Origin: Platanthera guangdongensis | Taxonomy: Eukaryota; Streptophyta; Magnoliopsida; Asparagales; Orchidaceae | Direction: 5' to 3' | DNA length: 64,000 nucleotides | Assembly: GCA_039583875.1 (NCBI GenBank) | Contig: CM077150.1 | Coordinates: 54,315,451 to 54,379,450 of the forward strand | In this document: piece after piece, positions 1-10,160 of the stretch | How positions within the stretch are numbered: the stretch's first letter is position 1 | How the letters are laid out: every line of letters begins with the position of its first letter | The notes under the pieces: generated by a model | Seen by the model: only the letters and a program-made list of their open reading frames with translations | What the model was told of the DNA's origin: nothing | Database searches by the model: none | Position numbers and translations under genes: made by a program

Positions 1-364
1 ATCATTATCTGAATTTGATGTGATATTTGGCATGGACTGACACTTGAAACAGTGAGCATGCATTGATTGGAATCTGAAGGATATTACATTGGGAAATAAC
101 ACTGAAGGCGAGACCATAATTTTTGGTTTGCGAGGAGAGAGCAAGATGCCGATCTCATCTCTCCAAGTGATCATAGTGGTTCAGAAAGACACTGAGTTAT
201 TCTTCGCTTTAATGGAGGCTTCGAAGAGCAAGCCCAATTTGAGTGTTTTTCTGATAGTAATAGAGTTTGTAGATGTGTTTCCAAATAAACTCTTTGGGGA
301 TCCATGCCAATGAGATATCAATTTCTTTATTGAGCTTGTGTTGGGTGCCAAGTCCATATCACAC
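1..364 (+). pseudogene. Gypsy A: protease end and protease-RT linker, degenerate
   Basis: The first bases translate to the end of a Ty3/gypsy aspartic protease (EFDVIFGMD, matching the EFDVILGMD block of element C near 39960). A linker follows, with an FPNKLFGDP segment equivalent to the FPDELPGAP segment that opens the reverse transcriptase of C. The frame contains stops. The stretch is cut by the window edge on the left and at 364 by copia element E1. The same gypsy copy resumes at 4542. It is a dead fragment; the lineage assignment rests on similarity to C. Confidence 0.75.
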
Positions 365-1772
365 TGTTGGAACCCTAGTTCTGATTTGGGTAAGGAACAC
401 TATTAGGAATATGAGATTGACCCAACATGTATAGTCATTGGTCATAGGATTATTTCTAGGCTTGGTCATTCAGAAGGTTTCTCCAGAATTACTGAAAGAA
501 GTCCAAGAAATGCAGTTAAGACAAAGTCAAAGAATCAGATCGACGATCGTCGAATGCAGTTCAACAAACGGCGATCTCAAGTCGACGTATTCTGAGTTGC
601 TTCTCTGAACTCAGGTTGACGATATCAAAGACTCAAGCAAGGCTGTGTCGACACCATCATAACAACTATGTCGACACTCAACAGTTCTCTCAGCTCGACG
701 AACACAAAAACTGAGCTCGACGAACTGCAAGCTCCGGTCAACGAACACAAATCTTTCCTAAGATATTTAGCTCGATGAATCTAGCTGAGTTCGACGAATG
801 TCGAACTCAGGTCGATGATTGATGAACTCGACGAAAGTTCAGGTCGACGATTTCTGAGCAATCAGTAACAGTTGGCAGAATTAATTGAGGATTAATTATA
901 GTCAACATTCCCAGTGAAAATAGCCGTTCAAATGGACAGTTACAGAGGAATTAAGTGAGGATCAATTTCCAAAGTATCTTCACTCTGGGGAATGTTTCTT
1001 CCACCATCAAGTCTACGGAATTCAAATAAAGGGAAGAAGAGAGAACAAATACAATAGACAGAAAAAGGAGAAAAATCACTGTAGAGACGAAAGCAAGATA
1101 GACAAAAAAAAGAAGATAGAGAAAGAAAGATACAGAAAGGGAAATATCACTACAGTAACTAGAAGACCTAGACCAGAGCGATAACAACCATCTGAAGAAG
1201 AAGAAGAACATCTAATCACTATCAAGAGTCTTCTTCTTCCCTATCACTGCAGGACAACTTCAAGGACAACAAATCTCTATCTGTCAGAAGTTCCTGAAGG
1301 ATACTCTGGTACAGGCCTGAAGATTGAAGGCATATCACCCTGAAGCAGTGCTCCAGATTTCCCTGCACCAATCAATATCTCAGGGGGAGCATTTGCTACC
1401 ATCATTGAATCCACATAGTCTTCTTAGCTGTTATTGAGAAAGAGAAGATTTCCATCACTCTTTTCCCCCTCTTGTATAAAGGGTTGTCATCTCCCTTCAA
1501 AAGTGATTCCTGGTTGCAAGTCTCCCTCCAAAAGACTTGAGGTTTTGGTTTTTGGGGACCTGATCAAAATCCTATTGGTGTCAGGCACCTGATCAAAAAC
1601 CTGAGTGGATTCCTACCAGTGTGGTAGAAGAGTGGACTACCCAGATTTGGGGAACCACTATAAAATCCTTGTGTCTTTTCTGTGTGGCTTGATCTGCTCT
1701 GTTCTTTTTAGCTTATTGTGTTTTTGTGCTGTGACAAACTCTAGCCTTTTTGCTTAAGATATATTCCTTTCA
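365..1772 (+). repeat. 5' LTR of E1
   Basis: It begins TGTTGGAACC and ends TTTCA directly before the primer binding site. It is 1408 bp, the same as the 3' copy. It contains scattered CTCGACGAA and GTGTCGACAC motifs at about 535-860. A TATA box (TATAAAA, 1659-1665) near the end predicts a short R-U5 of roughly 110 bp. Confidence 0.88.
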
Positions 1773-1774
1773 AT

Positions 1775-1792
1775 TGGTATTAGAGCCAGGTT
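1775..1792 (+). other. Primer binding site of E1
   Basis: TGGTATTAGAGCCAGG lies 2 bp after the LTR. It is complementary to the 3' end of initiator-Met tRNA apart from a C-to-T change (TGGTATCAGAGC is usual), so plus-strand RNA would be primed here. Confidence 0.8.
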
Positions 1793-1925
1793 GGTTAAAT
1801 TACCTTGGTTAACTCACCTTAGGTTGGTTAATCTACCACATCTTAGGTTAGTTACATTGGTTGTACAGGCTAACACCTGAACCACGAAGATCCTTTGATA
1901 GATCTTAAATATCTTTAGAGTTATA

Positions 1926-2675
1926 ATGGCACAAATTGATGAGTTTTCAAGCACCAAACTTCCCATGTGCAATCTAAATATGCTTGCACTATGGAAGACA
2001 AGGATTACACTTTTTATGAACTCTATTAATGAAGATATTTTTAATTCTATTTTGACAGGTCCTTATCAACCATTGGAAACAACAAGCATGAATGCTGTTC
2101 CATCATCTCAATGGACAGAAGCCCAAAAATTGCTAAAGATTGCTAATGCAAGAGCAATGGACATACTGGCACAATCAATGTCTGATGACATTTTTGAAGA
2201 ACTTGTTGAATGTTCATCTGCAAAAGAGATGTGGGACTCCATCACAGCAATGGAAGAAGCAAGAGCAAAAGAAAGAATAATTGAAGCTGAATCCTGGAGT
2301 GAATCAGATGCTTCATCTTGCACAACTGAGGATGAAGAAGAAGCAAGAGCAAAAGAATTTTTCCTAATGGCAATAGATGCTTCTCACAACAGCTATGCTG
2401 CAGAATCTGAAGAATCAGAGTGTGAATCAGATGAAGAGGATCAGGTTATTTCTTCCCTTGACTCTTCTTCAGCTAAATTTAACACTGATTTCCGATTATC
2501 ACATGAAAATCATCAGAAAATCTTAGTTCAAAATATTTCGTCGAATGGAGATCGACGACATCAATACTATTCGTCGAACTCAGATCGACGAACTATGAAC
2601 AAAGATTTTGTTTTGAACTATTCAGGACTCTGTGCTCGACGAAACAAACTTAATTCGTCGAACAGAGATCAATGA
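1926..2675 (+). CDS. Truncated Gag of E1 (249 aa)
   Basis: Residues 1 to about 107 match the N-terminal Gag (UBN2/DUF4219-like) domain of element H: the same MAQ start, an LPMCNLN segment, an LWKTR segment and an SAKEMWDSI block. The frame then jumps to the acidic Glu/Ser-rich tract (about 108-165) that lies after the zinc knuckle in H. The second half of the UBN2 domain and the CCHC knuckle are therefore missing through an apparently in-frame deletion. The C-terminus contains SSN-DRR repeats encoded by TCGTCGA/TCGACGA palindromes. The ORF is open from ATG to TGA and could make a Gag-like protein, but it should not bind RNA through a knuckle. No pol follows. Confidence 0.75.
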   Translation: MAQIDEFSSTKLPMCNLNMLALWKTRITLFMNSINEDIFNSILTGPYQPLETTSMNAVPSSQWTEAQKLLKIANARAMDILAQSMSDDIFEELVECSSAKEMWDSITAMEEARAKERIIEAESWSESDASSCTTEDEEEARAKEFFLMAIDASHNSYAAESEESECESDEEDQVISSLDSSSAKFNTDFRLSHENHQKILVQNISSNGDRRHQYYSSNSDRRTMNKDFVLNYSGLCARRNKLNSSNRDQ

Positions 2676-3133
2676 AAATGGATCATAGAAAACAATTATT
2701 ATCATTCTGTGAGTAGAGATCAACGATCTTAATATCATTCGTCGAACTCAAATCGACGAAAATATTTTTCGTCGAACTCAGAATTTCAAAACAGAGATTT
2801 TTATTCTCTTATTTCTGACTATTATAAAAGAGAACCAGGACTCAAGGTTATCTGGGTCCAGAAATCCTAACATTTCCTTGCAGGAAAAGAATTCTGTTCA
2901 GCCCACACAGAGGATATCAGTGGCTGAACATTTTGAGCAAGGTCATGTATATAGGGGGAGTTTGGCAAGTTGCAGTAGATTAGTTTTTGTATTATTTATT
3001 TTATTTTCAAAGCTTCTTTGTAAATGTTTCAATGTAAATCTGCTGATATCTTATAAATCAGGCAGATTGTTTTTGCTTTGCATTTTTATTTGCTTTTGAT
3101 GTAAATAGTGTCCTTACCCAAATAGGGGGAGAT
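2676..3133 (+). other. E1 non-coding internal remnant and polypurine tract
   Basis: It carries more TCGTCGA repeats to about 2790. A CTAAC followed by a pyrimidine run and TTGCAG (about 2868-2883) corresponds to the gag/pol junction of H. There is no pol sequence. It ends with the purine tract AATAGGGGGAGAT (3121-3133) abutting the 3' LTR, the typical plus-strand primer of this copia lineage. Confidence 0.65.
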
Positions 3134-4541
3134 TGTTGGAACACTAGTTCTAATATGGGTAAGGACCACTATTAGGAATATGAGATTGACCCAACATGTA
3201 TAGTCATTGGTCATAGGATTATTTCTAGGCTTGGTCATTCAGAAGGTTTCTCCAGAATTGCTGAAAGAAGTCCAAGAAACGCTGTTAAGAGAAAGTCAGA
3301 GAATCAGATCAACGATCGTCTAATGTAGTTCGACGAACAGCGATCTCCGGTCGACGTATTCTGAGTTGCTTCTCTGAACTCAGGTCGATGATCTCAAAGA
3401 CTCAAGAAAGGCTGTGTCGACACCATCACAGCAACTGTGTCGACACTCAACATTTCTCTCAGCTCGACGAACACAGAAACTGAGCTCGACGAACTGCAAG
3501 CTCCGGTCAACGAACACAGATCTTTCCTAAGATATTCAGCTCGGCGAATCTAGCTGAGTTCGACGAATGTCGAACTCAGGTCAACGATTGATGAACTCGA
3601 CGAAAGTTCAGGTCGACGATTTATGAGCAATCAGTAACAGTTGGCAGAATTAATTGAGGATTAATTACATTCAACATTCCCAGTGAAAATAGTCGTTCAA
3701 ACGGACAGTTATAGAGGAATTAAGTGAGGATAAATTTCCAAAGCATCTTCACTCTCGGGAATGTTTCTTCCACCATTCAAGTATACGGAATTCAAATAAA
3801 GGGAAGAAGAGAGAACAAATACAATAGTCAGAAAAAGGAGAAAAATCACTGTAAAGACGAAAGCAAGATAGACAAAAAAAGGAGACAGAGAAAGAAAGAT
3901 ACAGAAAGGGCAATATCACTACAGTAACTAGAAGCCCTAGACCAGAGCAATAACAACCATCTGAAGAAGAAGAAGAACATCTAATCACTATCAAGAGTCT
4001 TCTTCTTCCCTATCACTACAGGATAACTTCAAGGACAATAAATCTCTATCTGTCAGAAGTTCCTGAAGGATACTCTATTCCAGGCCTGAAGATTGAAGGC
4101 CTATCACCCTGAAGCAGTGCTCCAGATTTCCCTGCACCAATCAATATCTCAGGGGGAGCATTTTCTACCATCATTGAATCCATATAGTCTTCTTAGCTGT
4201 TATTGAGAAAGAGAAGATTTCCATCACTCTTTTCCCCCTCCTGTATAAAGGGTTGTCATCTCTCTTCAAAAGTGATTCCTGGTTGCAAGTCTCCCTCCAA
4301 AAGACTTGAGGTTTTGGTTTTTGCGGACCTGATCAAAAGCCCATTGGTGTCAGGCACCTGATCAAAAACCTGTGTGGATTCCTACCAGGGTGGTAGAAGA
4401 GTGGACTACCCAGATTTGGGGAACCACTATAAAATCCTTGTGTCTTTTTTGTGTGGCTTGATCTGCTATGTTCTTTTTAGCTTATTGTGTTTTTGTGCTG
4501 TGACAAACTCTAGCCTTTTTGCTTAAGATCTATTTCTTTCA
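3134..4541 (+). repeat. 3' LTR of E1
   Basis: It is the 1408-bp partner of the 5' LTR, beginning TGTTGGAACA and ending TTTCA. The TATA box is at 4428-4434. Differences from the 5' copy are mostly transitions, many at CG sites. Confidence 0.88.
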
Positions 4542-6039
4542 CAAACTCACCGTACTGCATAGTGTAAAAATGACATAGATGAAGGTTCAGTTACAAGAGC
4601 TACTATAGTAAGGATATGTACACCCAAGTTCACCCTCTTGGGGTGCACCTATCCTTTTTTTGAAAAAGAAGAATGGAAGCTTATGTCAAAGCATTGATTA
4701 CAATGAACTGAATAAATAGGTGGAGAAGAACAAATATCTGATTCCAAGAATCGATGACTTATTCGATGAACGAGTTAGGTCGGTTGTGTATTCAAAAATG
4801 GAGTTGAAGTATGGTTACTACAAGTTAAAAATTAAGGAATGTGACATTCCTAAAATGGTATTTAGTACCGCTACGAGCACAACTAGTTTATAGTGATACT
4901 ATCCGGCTTCTCGAATGTGACATTGGTGTTCATGAACTTGTTGAATAGAATATTCCGGGAGTACATGTACTAATTTATTATCATATTTACCGATGACATA
5001 TTGGTTTACTCCTAGTCCGAGGAGGATCTTGCAGATCACCTACACACAGTTTTGAGCACCATGAGTAGGAATCACATGCACGTCAAGTTCTCTAAGTGTG
5101 AATTTTGGCTATTGTTCGTGGAGTTTGTTGTTCATGTGGATAGTAGAGAGGGTATCATAGTGGATCCGTCGAAGATATTGACAATTCAAGAGTGGCTTGT
5201 ATTAAAAACTGTGACAGAAGTTCGAAGCTTTTTGTGACTTGTCGAGTACTATAAGCGCTTCATGGAGAACTTCTTGAGGATCACACCTCCTCAAACCACA
5301 TTAACTAGGAAGGAGTAGAGGTTTGTTTGGTCTCCAGAGTACTTGTGAGCTTTTGAGGATTTAAGGAGTCGTTTGACAACGACGACCATTTTATGTTTGT
5401 CATGTGGTACAGTAGGCAATGATATATATAATAACGGCTTCGGGAATGACTTAGGATGGGTTCCTATTCATTTTGGAAAGGTGAGAGCATATGGTTCATG
5501 CCATTTTAAGGTGCATCAGAGGAACTACGCAGTATATGACTAGAGTTGGCAGCTGTGGTGTTCACTCTTAAATTATGGATTAAGGATTGACATCTTTATG
5601 GACCAAAAAACCCTGAAATACCCACTGAATCAAAAAATTGAATATACAGAAAAGGATGTGTATTGAGTTCCTCAAGAATTATGCCTTTGTTATCCATTAA
5701 AATCCTAAGAAAGGGTAATATGGTTGTGGACGCATCTAGCAGGAAGGCTCTAACTCATGAAAATTGGATTTTGATGCATGATGAGCATTTAATTTGTGAC
5801 TTGGAGGTGCTTGAGATCACTTGTGTCAAAAGGATGACGACTACTATGGCGTGCTTAAATTGGACGAAGGTTCAATATGACAAGTGCACTGGTTGTTCAA
5901 GTAATATAAAATTAGGAGTTACCCCTGAGAATCGATCTCACGTGCAACATAGTAGGGTGGAGTTATATTATAAGAAAGGCTTGAGACTGAATTCTGTTAG
6001 TCGGATGGTTTTGACGAGTCAGTTTGATTTGGCTGGTGA
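4542..6039 (+). pseudogene. Gypsy A: reverse transcriptase and RNase H, degenerate
   Basis: Blocks recognisable by comparison with element C are an RT finger region ([22 protein letters not shown]), a YYKLKI segment, the catalytic block TDDILVYS near 5000, FSKCEFWL, TVTEVRSFL and KRFMENFLRI. A decayed RNase H and a VVDASSRKA segment follow (about 5720). Numerous stops and frameshifts break every frame, so it is inactive. Alignment with C becomes unclear after about 5890, before the interruption near 6040. Confidence 0.8.
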
Positions 6040-7522
6040 TGTGACAAAAAGTAAACTAAATTAACTATATGAGTCACTGACACTGCTTTGCAAAGGGCTT
6101 CTCAAATCCTATCTCATAATGCTCCCATGCAGGTTGCCTTCACCACTTCGCTTAAGAGATTCAGTGTGAGGGTTGAAAACACCTCGTCAATTTATATCAC
6201 AATGAACAATCATAAATCTCAGATCAACAACACAAGCTAGAAAGATGATTCCATATTCCAAGCATGAATATAATTGTCTTTAAAGACAACAAAATAAAAA
6301 CATATAATATTTAAAAGTAATGTTCAGCATGTCATCATAAAAATGTAGGCGATTTACTTCCATATATCCAAAATGAGCAGAAGAGAAGGGTAGAGATACA
6401 AACAACGATCGAGTCTATTCCGTAGATATGGGAGCATCCACTGAGTTGTCAGTCTGTGTCCTGCAAGCCATTCATTAGTTGCGTTGGGGTCTGGGAAGCC
6501 TTTCACCACTTCCTAGTTTTCCGTCTTTTCGAGTGTCTATGATGTTCATGTCAATCCATCGTTCTTCCTTGCTTGGCAGAGAGTATGGATAGGAGTTCAC
6601 TTCTTGATAGTTCCAGATGTTAGCAATCATATTTGGGACTCAATCCCGAGCTTAGAGGAAGAAAAACGCGGCTTGGAGCTCAATCCCTTAGTATTTTCGC
6701 AAAAGATCCGTAAAATTCTTGAAATATCAGCTTATATAGGAAGTCAACAATAATTTGTTCTCATACGGTCTGGCGCACAAGCATGCACCTTAACCATGTG
6801 AGACCAATGCTTTAAATAACTGACTTAAGCATCACATTTAGAGTGAATATTGTATTTTATTGAGAATAAAGCATTTGTGTGATTTACTTATGCATAATCA
6901 AACTAGCCTATGCGAGAAGAAATTTCACGGGCCTGACAGATCGCCTACAAACTACACATTTTCATTGAATGATAGTGCATGATTGGCTAGGTACATGCGC
7001 GAAGGAATATCATATGCTCGTATGATAATTGCTAAGTGCACATACCGTGTGATTATCACACTGCACGTTTTAACCCAACGGTACGATAAGAAATTGCATA
7101 GGTATTGACAAATTACACATTTTTGGCATTTAGAAGAGGCATGAATGTGCACGGTCTAAGCAACCACACAACAAGGATAGGTTCACGACCATGCACTTCA
7201 AGCAGATTCCATAATTAATTTAAGGCGCACTTCCAATATGAGCCAAGTGAGATTGTCGAGACGAAATGTTGTCTGCTTGGGCAGAGTTTACCGTGTGCCA
7301 TTATAGATGACGAAGAAAACAAAACACTCTCCCTGATTAAGATTAAGCGTGCATTGCATAAAAATGGAATACAAATGCGCTTCATATGTTGTTTGTGTTG
7401 TGGTGATGAATGATTGAAATTCATAATATAATAAAGTGTCTAAGAATGAAAATGAGTCTAAATGAGCATGAAATGTGTTATATGAAAATTACTTATCAAA
7501 AAGCATGAAGTGATTTGTGGCA
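6040..7522 (-). mobile_element. Possible solo LTR or other insertion in gypsy A
   Basis: About 1.5 kb with no coding similarity separates the RNase H and integrase parts of gypsy A. A candidate unit begins TGTGACAAAA (6040) and ends GTGGCA (7522), flanked by GTGA on both sides (6036-6039 and 7523-7526). It therefore has TG...CA ends and a 4-bp flanking match. A TATATAAG box lies on the minus strand near 6730-6739, mid-element, as in an LTR read right to left. No primer site or internal domain is present. The boundaries are uncertain because TG/CA ends are easy to find by chance. Confidence 0.35.
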
Positions 7523-7526
7523 GTGA

Positions 7527-8880
7527 TAGTGGATGGGTCAAATGTGGAGTTCTCCTTTGAAGGTGGTCTTGTTTGAAAAGATAGTAGATTGTGCATCCTT
7601 AGTTTTGAAAAACTGCAGGTTGATTTGATGTATGAAGCTCACTTCATCAAATCTCGATTCATTCATGGAGCACAAAGATGTACATGGATATGAAGACACT
7701 TTTCAGGTGGTCGGGCTTGAAGGACATAACCCTCTACATGGAGAAGTGTCAAACTTATACAATTGTAAAGGCTGAGTGTTAAAGACCCAGTGGGTTTCTG
7801 AAATCTTTATCGATTCCCGAATGGAAGTTTAATGATATATCGATGGAATTTGCAATGATGTTATTTGGTTGATTATCGATCATTTGACATAGGTGTCACA
7901 CTTCATTCTAAATCGTACAAATGACTCTGTGATAAAATAGCAAATCTATATGTCAATAGTATTATATGATTGCATGGTGTTCCCAATAGCAATGTACATG
8001 ATTGTGATATGCACTTAATATCAGATGATCGGATGCTTGTTCACCAACTAGTGGGTACCATGCTTAAGTTTAGCATGACATTCCACCCGCAAACAGATGG
8101 GCAGATCGAGCGGACCAATAAAACTATGAAGAATATGCTCCAGATATACACCATGGACTTCAGAAGGATATGAGTGGACCATTATTATATGATAGAATTT
8201 TCTTACAATAGTAGCTATCAAGCCAGTATTCAAATGACTCCCTTTGATTCCCATTATGGTAGGAAGTGTCGTACTCTCTTTGCTTAGGAGAAAATGGTCA
8301 ATATGAGGTTATTGAAGCAAAAAGAGGTTGAAGAAGCCAATAAGTTGATTCGAGTAATATATGGGTGATTGCTATTTGCTTAGGGTAGGAAGACGTAGTA
8401 CTAGAACGCCAACACCAAAAATGGGTTAATTATTGGAGAATAGTATTACTTGAAGATAAAACTATTCAAGGGGGTATCGAGGATAAGGCTACTAAAAAAG
8501 ATAAGTCTGAGGACCTTGCACCATTTGAGTTTGTCGAGTGTATTGGTGAAGATGGCTATTGACTTGCTTTATTTAGAGAGCTGATCGATTGACATGACAT
8601 ATTTCACATATATATTGATATAGAGGAAGGTAGTGCAAATACTTTTTATATTATTGTGGTCGACAAAGCGGCAATTGATGATGAGTTATCGACGAAAGTC
8701 AAACGCATTTTCATCAAAAACATGAAAATTTGACAGTTGCAGAACAAATCGATAAAAATGGTCAAATTTATGTGGTATAATCATGATTGCGAAGAGAACT
8801 CTTGGGAAAGGGAGCAAACAATGCATGAAAAATACTCGTAACTCTTTATGTCAGGTACGTCTTTACTTGATAAGTTATTT
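7527..8880 (+). pseudogene. Gypsy A: integrase, degenerate
   Basis: It resumes with the zinc-finger part of a gypsy integrase (EAHF near 7640 and [15 protein letters not shown] near 7750 in shifted frames). A core segment follows around 7970-8170 ([21 protein letters not shown], holding the catalytic Glu region), and then FSYNSSYQAS near 8200. The C-terminal region reaches about 8870 (WERE, matching the end of C). Many stops and indels are present. It is the same element as the blocks at 1-364 and 4542-6039. Confidence 0.8.
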
Positions 8881-8899
8881 AATCTCGAGGACAAAATTC

Positions 8900-8916
8900 T
8901 CTTAAGGGGGAAGGAT
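8900..8916 (+). other. Polypurine tract of gypsy A
   Basis: TCTTAAGGGGGAAGGAT lies directly before the TGTAACACCC LTR start. It matches the position and CTTAAGGGG core of the tract before the 3' LTR of C. Confidence 0.75.
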
Positions 8917-9649
8917 TGTAACACCCTAATTTTCTCAATAGAAAATAGATAATTATGAAGACTTGGGAGCTAGGGTGGTGTGGGAGCCGCAACCTCCGCT
9001 ACCCCTATAAATCATAAAAATGGAGCTTTGTCCCTTACAACCATGCAGTAAATGCTACCGTTGGTGGTTACCCCATTTCCTGGATGGATCTTTACTGGAT
9101 TTTCACTAGAGAGATAACTTACCAATATTGTTTTCATACGCACCTAATCGTGGCCATTAGATCTATTCTGAGCTTGATCAAAGGATCCAGAATGGTTAGT
9201 CCATCTACCCTAAAGTAGCCGAAGGACACATTCTAACCCCCACATGCTCATTTGAGTGTTTTGGGCTAGGGTTGAGTTGAGGGAGAGGAGAAAGAAGAAG
9301 AGGAATATCTAGCCATTGAAGGATCCCTGGTGCTTCGAATCGCAAGCCGAGTTCAGATCCATAAAGAATAATCCACCACAGACGATTCTATTCATCTAAA
9401 TGTTTTTTTGGAGCCAAAGCGAGCTCCAGGGGTAATGATCCTTCTCCATGATCTTAGGACTCTTTTTGTCCATTCTATTTTGATATACATGTATAGGATC
9501 AGTCTCCCTACTATTAAGTAGAGGGAGTGACCTCCTTTAGTTAATATAAGCCATGGGTCGATCATGCTCATCTCTGGCATTTATTGCATGAAGAAATTAA
9601 CTAGTCGAGTGGATTTTGGCATCGTGTGTGAATCCTACCAGTGACTGTA
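8917..9649 (+). repeat. 3' LTR of gypsy A, truncated by gypsy B
   Basis: It starts TGTAACACCC after the polypurine tract. A block near 9325-9360 (GTGCTTCGAATCGCAAGCC and onward) matches the GTGCTCCAAATCGCGAGCC block of the C LTRs, so A and C are related families. Only 733 bp remain before gypsy B begins at 9650. The rest of the LTR would have to lie beyond B and is not seen in the window. Confidence 0.7.
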
Positions 9650-9784
9650 TGTAACATCCCGACTTTATTGAACCACCAGAACCCTGGTGGGCCCAATATA
9701 AGTGACCTGAACCTCTACCCGTAGCCCATACCTAGGTAGGAGGTAACCCTAGACGGGGAGATGGAGCTAGAAAACTCTGATTTA

Positions 9785-10160
9785 AGTTCTGTCAGTTCCT
9801 GTGGCCTCGTATAGTCAATACGAGTGCGTTGGAACTCATTTTGAAGAATTTTGAGGTCATATGGTGGATATGGTCATTCCTCGTAGAATGTCGCGAAAAC
9901 GAGATTTTCGAATATCGAGCTAGAGAAGTTCGATCTGAGTTCTGTTGGTTCTTATGGCTTCGTATAGTTGATACGAATGCATTAGAACTCGTTACGTCAC
10001 AACTCAAAGTTCTAATGCTGAATATAGAACTCGTTAGTTCCTATAGCTTGTTGCGACATCCTCGTAGAATGTCGCAACACACAGATTTTGGATATTTAGC
10101 AAACGAACTCTGATTCGACCACAGTCAGTGGCATTGGATTCATATGTTCAATACAAATTC
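9785..10160 (+). repeat. Hairpin-bearing repeats in the gypsy B LTR
   Basis: Two to three imperfect copies of an approximately 155-bp unit each hold a hairpin. CTCGTAT-AGTCA-ATACGAG is at 9806-9824 and TTCGTAT-AGTTG-ATACGAA at 9959-9977. A decayed third copy is near 10140. The equivalent 3' LTR hairpin is at 19433-19451. Arm changes are compensated between copies. Confidence 0.7.

Larger units (their letters stand above)
365..4541 (+). mobile_element. Copia element E1, non-autonomous, gag-only
   Basis: This is a complete LTR retrotransposon with two 1408-bp LTRs (365-1772 and 3134-4541), a Met-tRNA type primer binding site and a polypurine tract, but only 1361 bp of internal sequence. It carries one truncated gag ORF and no protease, integrase, reverse transcriptase or RNase H. 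The flanks are CACAC on the left and CAAAC on the right, a 4/5 match to a 5-bp target duplication. Removing the element rejoins gypsy A. LTR ends, leader and gag resemble copia H, so E1 is probably a deletion derivative mobilised by an H-like partner. In the first 355 or so aligned LTR bases I count about 27 differences by eye, so it is much older than H. Confidence 0.88.
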
